This document shows, piece by piece, positions 32,649 through 40,726 of a stretch of DNA of 49,208 nt. Under the pieces are notes generated by a model. It made no database searches, was not told where the DNA came from, and was given only the letters and a program-made list of their open reading frames with translations. The DNA lies in assembly GCA_051866775.1 (NCBI GenBank), contig JBJDXR010000019.1, positions 1-49,208 of the forward strand. Reading direction: 5' to 3'. Position 1 is the first letter of the stretch. The number at the start of each line of letters is the position of its first letter. The position numbers were made by a program, and so were the translations under genes. Source of the DNA: RUG626 sp051866775 (lineage in GTDB: Bacteria > Bacillota > Clostridia > Oscillospirales > Oscillospiraceae).

Positions 32649-32660
32649 TTCAGAGCAGCT

Positions 32661-33518
32661 TTATTCTTTAAAATGCACGTGGTTGTTTATATGATCCTGA
32701 CAGAAGCAGTGATAGCCTTCACACCGTGAGCAGTAGCGGAATTCAAGCTCAGGGTAATCAGTGTCCGTGCGCCCGCAGACTGAGCATTTGTGGCGGTAAT
32801 TTTGCTTTTCCTGTGCTTTTTCGGCATGGTGTACGGCGGATTTGAATTTTGTGCGTCTGGCATGATTTGTACGTGTGCTGAATATACGCTGCCATAAAAC
32901 GTAGCCGCAGAAAAGCAGGTAGTTTGCGATGGCCACAAGCGGGAAAAGTGTCGCTCCGGAGAGAATATCATAAATGAACAGTGCGGCGTCTATAAGCGCC
33001 AGCCATTTCATCTTGATCGGGATAAAGAAGAAAAGATAAACTCTTACATCAGGCCACATGGTAGCAAAGGCAAAAAACATGGCCATATTCACATAGTAGG
33101 TGCTGATCTCCAGCTCTACACTATATCCCAGCGCGTACATAATAAAACCGTAAATCACAGACAATAATACACCGGAAAAATAGTAAATATTAAATCTGCT
33201 GCGTCCCCATTGGCTCTCAAGTGCGCTGCCTATAAAGTAATAGAAATACAGTGTGATCGCAACAAAAAATATCTGTGTATAAGACGCATAATAGGTAGGA
33301 ACGAAGATAAAGGACACAAGGCGCCAGATCTGCCCCTTTAAAATAAGTGCCGGAGAAAAGCAGAGATATCCTAAAAAGGTGCCTGTGGTGTCCATAATGC
33401 TCAGCAGAAATACGATCACGTTTCCTGCGACGATAACGGTCATCAGGTTTTTTATACCAAAGCGCGGATGTCTATAACAGAAACGCTCGATGGCTCTGTC
33501 AAGAGATTTCAAATGCAA
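32661..33518 (-). CDS. Rhomboid-fold membrane protein lacking the catalytic serine, with C-terminal zinc ribbon
   Basis: 285 residues. Rhomboid features: LILKGQIWRLVSFIFVPTYY (58-77) and ALESQWGRSRFNIYYFSGVL (99-118), with six or so helices. Where active rhomboids have GxSG, this protein reads YVNMAMFFAFATMWPDVRVY (142-161), with no Ser, and no helix-6 catalytic His is evident, so it should be a pseudoprotease of derlin-like or membrane-folding type. The cytoplasmic tail (235-285) has CSVC, CSRC, CFC and several His, a zinc ribbon-like cluster. Convergent to folC. Function unknown; such proteins may bind membrane proteins. Confidence 0.8.
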   Translation of the reverse strand: MHLKSLDRAIERFCYRHPRFGIKNLMTVIVAGNVIVFLLSIMDTTGTFLGYLCFSPALILKGQIWRLVSFIFVPTYYASYTQIFFVAITLYFYYFIGSALESQWGRSRFNIYYFSGVLLSVIYGFIMYALGYSVELEISTYYVNMAMFFAFATMWPDVRVYLFFFIPIKMKWLALIDAALFIYDILSGATLFPLVAIANYLLFCGYVLWQRIFSTRTNHARRTKFKSAVHHAEKAQEKQNYRHKCSVCGRTDTDYPELEFRYCSRCEGYHCFCQDHINNHVHFKE

Positions 33519-33636
33519 CCACCTCGTAAAATGTATATGTATATAATACCCCGGTCAGGGGCAAATGTCCATAAATTAACTGTTAACATTTGAAGCTGAA
33601 AATAGTGAAATAGTGCTTTTAGTTTTCGACATTATG

Positions 33637-33645
33637 TGATAGAAT
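33637..33645 (+). promoter_or_regulatory. Extended -10 promoter of metK
   Basis: TGATAGAAT, with a T-rich region at -35. It lies 39 nt before the metK ATG. No SAM riboswitch fits in 33519-33684. Confidence 0.45.
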
Positions 33646-33684
33646 AACTTGATTAATGATAATACCCATTTTAGGAGGAAAATT

Positions 33685-34845
33685 ATGGCTGGCAGAATTT
33701 TTACATCGGAGTCAGTGACGGAAGGGCATCCCGATAAAATATGCGATCAGATCTCTGACGCAGTGCTGGATTCTATCCTCTCTGAGGATAAACATGCCCG
33801 TGTTGCCTGTGAGACGGTCTGTACTACCGGTATGGTGCTGGTAATGGGGGAGATAACCACCTCCTGCTACGCGGACATCCCGGCCATTGCCAGAGAGACT
33901 ATAAAGAAAATAGGATATGATAATCCAGAGTATGGCTTTGACAGCAGCTCCTGCGCCGTTATAACCTCTATTGACGAGCAAAGCCCCGACATCGCCATGG
34001 GCGTTAACAACGCCTATGACGACTCTGATGAGGAGGGAGCAGGGGACCAGGGGATGATGTTCGGATATGCCTGCGACGAGACGCCGGAGCTTATGCCCGC
34101 GCCCATCTCCATGGCACACGCCCTCTCCAGGCGTCTGGCTGCCGTCCGTAAGAGCGGAGAGCTTGATTTTCTTCGCCCTGACGGTAAGACACAGGTGACG
34201 GTACAGTATGGTGATGACGGTAAGGTGGTAAGATGCCCTGCTATTGTCGTATCGTCTCAGCACTCTCCGGAGATTTCTATAGACTCTCTTAGGGAGGCAA
34301 TAATCGAGACTGTGATAAAGCCGGTTATTCCATCGGAGTTTATCACAAGGGACACAAAAATATTCGTAAATCCTACAGGACGTTTTGTCATCGGCGGGCC
34401 GGTGGGCGACTCAGGACTTACCGGACGTAAAATAATTGTTGATACTTACGGCGGCATAGGCGGGCATGGCGGCGGCTGCTTCTCGGGCAAGGATCCCAGC
34501 AAGGTAGACCGCTCAGCCGCATATATGGCCAGGTACATTGCCAAGAATATTGTGGGTGCCGGGCTTGCCAGAAGGTGCCAGATAGAGCTTGCCTATGCGA
34601 TAGGCGTGGCGCACCCTGTATCTGTGCTTGTTGATACTATGGGCACCGGGATCATGTCTGACGAGCGCCTTGCACAGATAGTTAAAGAGAACTTCGATAT
34701 GCGTCCCGCGAAGATTATATCCAGACTGGGACTTCTTGAGCCAATTTATCTTCAGACTGCGGCCTATGGACATTTTGGAAGGCCGGATCTTGACCTCCCG
34801 TGGGAGCGGCTGGATATGACTGAGAAGCTCCGCGAATATAAGTAA
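33685..34845 (+). CDS. metK: S-adenosylmethionine synthetase
   Basis: 386 residues from ATG 33685, after TTAGGAGGAAAA. Signatures: FTSESVTEGHPDKICDQISD with GHPDK (14-18), GAGDQGMMFGYACDETPELM, and the glycine-rich GGHGGGCFSGKDPSKVDRSA loop. It makes SAM from methionine and ATP as a cytoplasmic tetramer. In this window metF, metH and folate genes feed the same pathway, and SAM is used by the radical SAM enzyme and by RlmB encoded next. Confidence 0.97.
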   Translation: MAGRIFTSESVTEGHPDKICDQISDAVLDSILSEDKHARVACETVCTTGMVLVMGEITTSCYADIPAIARETIKKIGYDNPEYGFDSSSCAVITSIDEQSPDIAMGVNNAYDDSDEEGAGDQGMMFGYACDETPELMPAPISMAHALSRRLAAVRKSGELDFLRPDGKTQVTVQYGDDGKVVRCPAIVVSSQHSPEISIDSLREAIIETVIKPVIPSEFITRDTKIFVNPTGRFVIGGPVGDSGLTGRKIIVDTYGGIGGHGGGCFSGKDPSKVDRSAAYMARYIAKNIVGAGLARRCQIELAYAIGVAHPVSVLVDTMGTGIMSDERLAQIVKENFDMRPAKIISRLGLLEPIYLQTAAYGHFGRPDLDLPWERLDMTEKLREYK

Positions 34846-34864
34846 AGGTTTGAATGGTGCATCC

Positions 34865-35731
34865 ATGAATGATAATTTTAAAAAGCCCTACGAGCATCGC
34901 AGCAGCCCACATGACCACTCAAATTGGGGAAAAGGCAGGGGACGCGGCTCAGATGAGCGGGAGCGGAATACCTCAGCTGAATCGGACGAGCATGAGGGTT
35001 ATATTGAGGGACGCAACGCTGTAACGGAAGCGCTTAAGGCGGGGCATCCGCTCAATAAGGTCTATGTGTCAAAGGGAGATATCGACGCCTCCCTGCGTCG
35101 GATAATATCCATGGCAAAGGATGCCGGCGCCGTCGTCATTGAGACGGACAGGCGTAAGCTTGACTCTATGAGCGCAACGGGGGCGCACCAGGGTATCATC
35201 GCCGCGGCGGCTGTAAAAGAGTATTGCAGCGTTAAGGATATCCTGAAAATCGCTGATGAGCGTGGGGAAGCCCCGCTTATAATAGTTTGCGACGAGGTAT
35301 CTGACGCGCATAACCTGGGTGCGATAATCAGGACTGCCGAGGCGGCAGGTGCGCACGGAGTGATTATCCCTAAAAGGCGCAGTGCAGGCCTTTCGGCGAT
35401 CATATCCAAGACCTCTGCCGGCGCTATTGAGTATATGTCTGTGGCTAGGGTTCCCAATTTGACGGCTGCGATTAAGGAGCTTAAGGATAACGGTGTTTGG
35501 ATATACGGGACTGCCGCGGACGGCGAATCCGACTTGTGGCACACGGACCTTTCCGGACCGATGGCCCTTGTTATCGGTTCAGAGGGTGACGGTATGCGCC
35601 GCCTTGTCTCAGAGAGCTGTGATTTCAGGGTCTCGATACCTATGAAGGGCGAGGTTTCCTCTCTTAATGCCTCCGCCTCTGCTGCGGTGGTGATATATGA
35701 GGCTGTGCGTCAAAGGGCGCTGAAAAAATAA
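34865..35731 (+). CDS. rlmB: 23S rRNA 2'-O-ribose methyltransferase, RlmB/TrmH (SpoU) family
   Basis: About 288 residues from ATG 34865; a TTG at 34850 is an alternative, and neither has an ideal ribosome site. The first 40 or so residues are charged and disordered. The RNA-binding N-domain starts at YIEGRNAVTEALKAGHPLNK. SpoU knot motifs: VCDEVSDAHNLGAIIRTAEA (motif 1), LVIGSEGDGMRRL (motif 2) and IPMKGEVSSLNASASAAVVI (motif 3). RlmB-type enzymes methylate G2251 of 23S rRNA. It follows metK, the source of its methyl donor, by about 20 nt. Confidence 0.9.
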   Translation: MNDNFKKPYEHRSSPHDHSNWGKGRGRGSDERERNTSAESDEHEGYIEGRNAVTEALKAGHPLNKVYVSKGDIDASLRRIISMAKDAGAVVIETDRRKLDSMSATGAHQGIIAAAAVKEYCSVKDILKIADERGEAPLIIVCDEVSDAHNLGAIIRTAEAAGAHGVIIPKRRSAGLSAIISKTSAGAIEYMSVARVPNLTAAIKELKDNGVWIYGTAADGESDLWHTDLSGPMALVIGSEGDGMRRLVSESCDFRVSIPMKGEVSSLNASASAAVVIYEAVRQRALKK

Positions 35732-35755
35732 TTGGTTCACCTGGGGGCGAGCTGA

Positions 35756-38188
35756 ATGGCTGATAACAAAAAATACAATATCGACGGTGATGAGTTTAGT
35801 CTTGAATCCATCATGAATGAGGATTTTGAATCGGAGGAGACCTTCACTCTTGAGTCGATACTTGCTGAATATAAGAGCAAGGCTTACATGGCAGGGGAAA
35901 AAAAGACCCCTCCGGAGGTGCTGCAGAAGCAGACGGAAGAGATATTGAGAGAGGCCGCCGGGAGAAGCTTTGAAGGGCGGACAAAAAAAGAGCCTGAGCC
36001 GGAAGCCTTTGAGGAAAAGAAAGCGGAGCCGCAGAAAAGGCGCGTCACTGATTTTGATGACTTAAAAAAGAGAAATGCGCAGGAGCCGCCTGCTCCGGTG
36101 AAAAAAGACGCCGTACCTTCCCAAAAGCCTGAGACTGTACATAAGCCGAGCGGGACTCATGAAAAGACTGAGGCTCCGCGGGCGCTTAAGGCGGAGGATT
36201 TCTTTGATGAGCCTGCTCCGGCTGGGGAGAAACCTTCAGAAGGTCATGCCGGTGTGCCCCGGCCCTTGGATGAGAGACCGGCGGAGCCTCATACTGAGCC
36301 GGTGATCGTTGAAGAAGGCGCGGATGACGATGACCTCAGGTTTTTTGAGTCCTTCAAATTTGCCGATAAGAACCGGTCAGTGCATTCTGCGGAGATAGAG
36401 GAGACGATATCCCGCGGGGAGGAGGCGGAGGAGGACGAAGAAATAGGAGAATCGTTCTTTTCGCGCATATTTCACAGGCACAGAACTGAGGACGCGCATC
36501 CTGAGGAGGAGCCGTATGAGGAATACGAAGAGCCTGAGGAGGAGCCGGACCTCCAGTCCGAGGCGTCAAAATTTGCCGCCCGTGTACCTTCAATAAGGCT
36601 GAGGGCAGCGGGTGCCGCTGTTATCTGTATCTTGATGCTGATAATGACACATCTTTTTGTGAAGGGAACCAGCATCCCATTTGGAATTGGCACTGACGCG
36701 GCACTGACTACGGGAGTTCTTTTGATAATGGAGCTTATTGTCATGCTGCTTGGCATGGATGTGCTGATTAGCGGCCTGACTGATATTATACGTCTTGCAC
36801 CGGGGACGGAGTCGCTTGTTTTTATTTCCAGCCTTATATCTGTTGTAGACGGCTTCGTTATGCTTCTGAGGGGCGATTTTTCTAACGGGCTTCCGTTTGC
36901 GCTTGTCTCGGCGGGTTCTATATTCTTCTCGCTCTATGCGAGAAAGGCCTATTATATTGCTATGTACAGCTCACTTAAGGCGTCGGTTGCATCGTCCTCG
37001 CCCTATGGTGTGATATCAGAGGATGACAGTATCCGCGACAGGGCTGTGCTTAAGAAGATACCAGGCGCGACTAAAGGGTTTTACAGCCGTGTTACCGAGG
37101 CGGATTTCGGAGAGAGCGCATATAATAAGGCGGCGCCGCTTTTTATTGTCGCTTCTTTTATCTTTGCCTTTATCACCTCTGTTGGAAGAGGCAGAGGATC
37201 GGATTTCGCTCACACACTCTCTGTCATGACTGCCTTATCTGCCGCTTTTCCGGCGGCGGCGGTGTTTGCGCTGCCGTTTAAATACGCCGCCTCCTGTGCT
37301 AAAAAGGCCAGCGCAGCGATAGCCGGATGGGGCGGGGCGTGTGATATTTACTATTCTGATGGGGCGCTTTTGACTGATGTCGACATTTACCCTGTTGGCT
37401 CTGTCTCACTCAGCGGACTTAAGCTGTTTGAGGGCGTATCCCAGAGAAAAGCTATAGTCTATACCTCAAGCCTTATTATCGCCTCCAGATCGGGGCTTGC
37501 GAAGGTGTTTGAGGAGCTTCTAAGGAGCCAAAGTCTGACCGCGCGAAGAGTAAATGACTTCGCCTGCTATGACGGAGGAGGAATAAGCGCGGTAATAGAG
37601 GGGGAGCGTGTGCTCGTTGGTACAAGCGCTTTTATGAACCTCATGGGCATAAGGGTACCTGACAGTGTCAACACAAAGAGCAGCGTATTTACCGCCATGA
37701 ACGATGAGCTTGCGGCGGTTTTCACGATAAACTATGTACCGGCAAACTCGGTACAGTCGGCGCTTGTTGCGCTCCTCAACACAAAAACAAACATACTTAT
37801 GGCTGTGAGGGACTTTAACGTCACTCCCGGTATGATCCAGAAAAAATTTAAGGTCTCTATGGAGGGCGTGGAATATATGCCCATTGAGACAACCTATAAG
37901 CTGTCGTGCTCGGATGTACCTAAGGGCTCCGGGGCTGCCGCCGTGCTTTGCCGGGGTGGGCTTGCCCCATTTGCGGAGGTAATAACGAGAGGACGGTTTC
38001 TGAAGCAGGTAACTGAGCTTAATTCGATCATCTCCGTCGCGGGCACCGCAATAGGACTTCTTATCATGTTTTTCCTCTGTTGGACAGGGTCGTTTGCTTC
38101 AGCGTCTGCCGAAAACGCGTTTGTTTTCATGTTTGCTATCGAAGTGTGTGTGCTTTTGTTATCCCAGATAGTGAGAAAACGCCTCTGA
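35756..38188 (+). CDS. Degenerate P1B-type-ATPase-like membrane pseudoenzyme with long disordered N-terminus
   Basis: 810 residues. Residues 1-275 are acidic and low-complexity, with two related short motifs, FSLESIMNEDF (14-24) and FTLESILAEYK (30-40). From 280 it follows the plan of a heavy-metal P-type ATPase: four helices (about 284-302, 316-340, 353-372, 377-395), only about 50 residues where the A-domain should be, two helices (460-476, 484-510), then P/N-like sequence and two last helices (756-777, 786-805). The metal motif CPC is replaced (AAFPAAAVFALP, 496-507). The phosphorylation motif DKTGTLT reads SDGALLT (534-540), so the catalytic Asp is Ser534. An N-domain-like GGGISAVIEGERVLVGTSAF (607-626) remains; no GDGxND was found. 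Probably a non-transporting scaffold or sensor (inference). Confidence 0.72.
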   Translation: MADNKKYNIDGDEFSLESIMNEDFESEETFTLESILAEYKSKAYMAGEKKTPPEVLQKQTEEILREAAGRSFEGRTKKEPEPEAFEEKKAEPQKRRVTDFDDLKKRNAQEPPAPVKKDAVPSQKPETVHKPSGTHEKTEAPRALKAEDFFDEPAPAGEKPSEGHAGVPRPLDERPAEPHTEPVIVEEGADDDDLRFFESFKFADKNRSVHSAEIEETISRGEEAEEDEEIGESFFSRIFHRHRTEDAHPEEEPYEEYEEPEEEPDLQSEASKFAARVPSIRLRAAGAAVICILMLIMTHLFVKGTSIPFGIGTDAALTTGVLLIMELIVMLLGMDVLISGLTDIIRLAPGTESLVFISSLISVVDGFVMLLRGDFSNGLPFALVSAGSIFFSLYARKAYYIAMYSSLKASVASSSPYGVISEDDSIRDRAVLKKIPGATKGFYSRVTEADFGESAYNKAAPLFIVASFIFAFITSVGRGRGSDFAHTLSVMTALSAAFPAAAVFALPFKYAASCAKKASAAIAGWGGACDIYYSDGALLTDVDIYPVGSVSLSGLKLFEGVSQRKAIVYTSSLIIASRSGLAKVFEELLRSQSLTARRVNDFACYDGGGISAVIEGERVLVGTSAFMNLMGIRVPDSVNTKSSVFTAMNDELAAVFTINYVPANSVQSALVALLNTKTNILMAVRDFNVTPGMIQKKFKVSMEGVEYMPIETTYKLSCSDVPKGSGAAAVLCRGGLAPFAEVITRGRFLKQVTELNSIISVAGTAIGLLIMFFLCWTGSFASASAENAFVFMFAIEVCVLLLSQIVRKRL

Positions 38189-38226
38189 TAAAACTGTATT
38201 TTGCACAAAAAGTCTGTAAAAACTTG

Positions 38227-38255
38227 TTGTAATTAATGGCAATCTGTTATATAAT
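38227..38255 (+). promoter_or_regulatory. Sigma-A type promoter of the EF-G-like gene
   Basis: TTGTAA (38227-38232), 17 nt, TATAAT (38250-38255). Predicted start near 38262, 54 nt ahead of the ATG. Confidence 0.65.
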
Positions 38256-38315
38256 TATAAAGAATTTCAGGCATTTGTCTGCATATCAATCTAACTGGAG
38301 GAAGGTTTATTAATT

Positions 38316-40346
38316 ATGGGCTACGCTGCTGAAAACATTCGCAACATTGCTCTGCTTGGTCATGGCGGCAACGGTAAAACGTCTCTTGCTGAGAGCATGC
38401 TTTTTGTAGCAGGCGCTACAGACAGACTCGGTAATACCAATGACGGAAACACCGTTGCGGACTATGACGAGCAGGAAATCCGACGTAAAATCAGTATTTC
38501 CGCTACCACTATGTATGCGGAATACAAAAAGCACAAGATAAACATTATTGATACGCCGGGTTATTTTGACTTTGTTGGCGAGGTTTATGAGGCACTGCGC
38601 GTAGCGGACATTGGCGTGATTGTCGTTTCCGCGAAGGAAAGAATTAACGTTGGCGCGGAAAAAGCATGGAAATATCTCAATGAGCGCCAGCTCCCACGCG
38701 CAATCTATATATCAAAGACTGATGAGGATCACGCTAACTTCAATAAGACATATGAGGAGCTTCGCGCAAAGTTCGGAAAATCCGTGTGCGCTATGGCTGA
38801 CCCGATCATCGAAAACGACAAGGTAGTTGGTATTGTCGAGGTTATTGCCAAGAAGGCTTACCGTTTTGAAAATAATAAGCGGGTTGAAACTGCCATCCCC
38901 GCTGATATGGTCAATCGCATCGAGAAGCAGTATAACGACCTTATGGAGAGTGCAGCCGGCACCAGCGAGGAGCTGATGGAGAAATACTTTGAGGAAGGCT
39001 CCATTTCAGTTGATGAGATAAACGGAGCACTGGGCGGCGGTATCGCCTCCGGCGAAATATGCCCTGTGTATTTCGGCAGTGCCATAACAAATCAGGGCAC
39101 AGTCGTGTTTATGGATGCTGTCGTCAGCCTGTTCCCGGCTCCTAGGGAGCAGGGAAAGCCTGTTGATGCGAACGCACCTGCGAAGGCTGTCGTTTATAAG
39201 ACCATCTCCGACCAGTTCGGAAAATACAGCCTCTTTAAGGTGATATCCGGTAAGGTCACTGCCGATATGACCCTTACAAACCCGCGCACAGGCGCGCAGG
39301 AGAAGCTGGGACATATTTACATGATGCAGGGCAAAAAGACCATAGAGGTCAAGGAGATAGGCGCGGGCGACATCGGTTCTGTCGCCAAGCTCACAAATAC
39401 TAAGACCGGCGATACCCTAGGTGAGGGTAAGAACGTTGAAGCGGCTCCGGGCATTGACTTTGAGCCGACCTGCTACTCACGTGCCATCGCCCCCAAGGTC
39501 AAGGGTCAGGAAGATAAGGTGGCGCAGGGCCTCACAAGACTCCGTGAGGAGGACAGGACCATTGTTATAACCAACAACAAGGAGACCCACCAGATGGTAG
39601 TCTCCGCTATGGGCGATATGCAGCTTGACGTTGTCTGCTCCAGACTTAAGAGCCGCTTTGGCGTCGATGTGGATCTGCTGCCCGTGCGGGTTCCATATCG
39701 TGAGAAGATACGCAAAAAGATCGAGGCACACGGACGTCACAAGAAGCAGTCTGGCGGACACGGCCAGTTCGGCGATGTGTGGATACGTTTTGAGCCTCAG
39801 GATGAGAGTGAGGAGCTTATTTTTGCTGAGGAAGTATTCGGCGGAAGCGTTCCTAAGAACTTCTTCCCGGCGGTTGAAAAGGGACTGAGGGACAGCACTG
39901 CAAAGGGAGTCCTCGCCGGCTATCCTATGGTTTACCTGAAGGCCACGCTCTATGATGGCTCCTACCATCCGGTAGACTCCTCTGAAATGGCCTTTAAGAC
40001 TGCCGCCAACCTCGCTTATAAGGAGCTTATAAACGCAAGTCCCGCGCTGCTTGAGCCTATTGGACTTCTTAAGGTAACTATCCCTGATGCGAATATGGGC
40101 GATATAATGTCAGACCTCTCCAAGAGACGCGGCAACCCGATGGGCATGAGCGTTGATAAGGACGGCAATCAGGTTGTTGAGGCTGAGGTGCCGATGGCAG
40201 AGATGGGCAACTATGCTATAGACCTGCGTTCTATGACTCAGAGCAGGGGTTCCTTTACTTTTGAGTTTATCAGATACGACGAGGCGCCGGCTAATGTCCA
40301 GCAGAAGGTCATCGAGGAAGCAAAGGCAAACGGCGACGACGAGTAA
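38316..40346 (+). CDS. EF-G-like translational GTPase (EF-G2 type)
   Basis: 676 residues with EF-G domain order. The P-loop is GHGGNGKT (15-22) where canonical EF-G has AHIDAGKT. Switch II reads DTPGYFDF (79-86), with Tyr83 in place of the catalytic His of DTPGHVDF; the base-specificity motif is SKTD (133-136), not NKMD. Domain IV has the tip loop SGGHGQFGDVWIRFEP, and domain V is intact. These are traits of the EF-G-like paralogue group, distinct from the main fusA, whose role is not settled. It stands alone with its own promoter and terminator, not in the str operon, supporting a paralogue. GGAGGAAGG precedes the ATG. Confidence 0.88.
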   Translation: MGYAAENIRNIALLGHGGNGKTSLAESMLFVAGATDRLGNTNDGNTVADYDEQEIRRKISISATTMYAEYKKHKINIIDTPGYFDFVGEVYEALRVADIGVIVVSAKERINVGAEKAWKYLNERQLPRAIYISKTDEDHANFNKTYEELRAKFGKSVCAMADPIIENDKVVGIVEVIAKKAYRFENNKRVETAIPADMVNRIEKQYNDLMESAAGTSEELMEKYFEEGSISVDEINGALGGGIASGEICPVYFGSAITNQGTVVFMDAVVSLFPAPREQGKPVDANAPAKAVVYKTISDQFGKYSLFKVISGKVTADMTLTNPRTGAQEKLGHIYMMQGKKTIEVKEIGAGDIGSVAKLTNTKTGDTLGEGKNVEAAPGIDFEPTCYSRAIAPKVKGQEDKVAQGLTRLREEDRTIVITNNKETHQMVVSAMGDMQLDVVCSRLKSRFGVDVDLLPVRVPYREKIRKKIEAHGRHKKQSGGHGQFGDVWIRFEPQDESEELIFAEEVFGGSVPKNFFPAVEKGLRDSTAKGVLAGYPMVYLKATLYDGSYHPVDSSEMAFKTAANLAYKELINASPALLEPIGLLKVTIPDANMGDIMSDLSKRRGNPMGMSVDKDGNQVVEAEVPMAEMGNYAIDLRSMTQSRGSFTFEFIRYDEAPANVQQKVIEEAKANGDDE

Positions 40347-40386
40347 TTGCAGCACACCGGCTTAATTCTTTGTGATATAAGACAAC

Positions 40387-40430
40387 TTAACCCCCTGATG
40401 CAGGAAAGCAGAGCTGCATCAGGGGGTTAA
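40387..40430. terminator. Strong hairpin between convergent genes
   Basis: A perfect 17-bp stem, TTAACCCCCTGATGCAG / CTGCATCAGGGGGTTAA, with a 10-nt loop but no long T-run. A likely transcription end for the EF-G-like gene. Confidence 0.6.
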
Positions 40431-40498
40431 TATGTATGGAGCAAGAATTAAGATTATAATAGGAAGAAGCGCTACCGGGAGAGATGAAAACGGCGTAT

Positions 40499-40699
40499 TT
40501 AATATTTTGTTATTCTGCGGATGCGTTCAAAGGGGACTGAGGTCCAGTGGTATGTAAGATCAACAAAAGCGCCGTCCACAAATATTTCTATTCCGGTCAG
40601 GCGTTTTTCCGGGTATTGCACACGCGCTCGTTCGATGTATGCGTCAATCTCTTCCTGATCTATTGTCCCTCCGGACACGATGATATTAAGATTTGCCAT
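40499..40699 (-). CDS. Small conserved-looking protein of unknown function
   Basis: 66 residues with a good ribosome site (GGAGGT about 6 nt before ATG). It has a mixed alpha/beta composition and no membrane helix. The end, VPFERIRRITKY, resembles the PFERIRRITGYL segment found in small proteins linked with anaerobic ribonucleotide reductase (NrdD), but here the chain stops right after that segment, so it could be a shortened relative. It follows the CDF transporter gene by 27 nt on the same strand and is probably its operon partner. No function is assigned. Confidence 0.65.
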   Translation of the reverse strand: MANLNIIVSGGTIDQEEIDAYIERARVQYPEKRLTGIEIFVDGAFVDLTYHWTSVPFERIRRITKY

Positions 40700-40726
40700 G
40701 AAAGACCTCCACGGTGCTGTTTAACT

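Noticed and set aside
33519..33684. Possible SAM riboswitch ahead of metK
   Set aside because: The gap is AT-rich, and I could not find the conserved SAM-I core or a terminator; a plain extended -10 promoter explains it.
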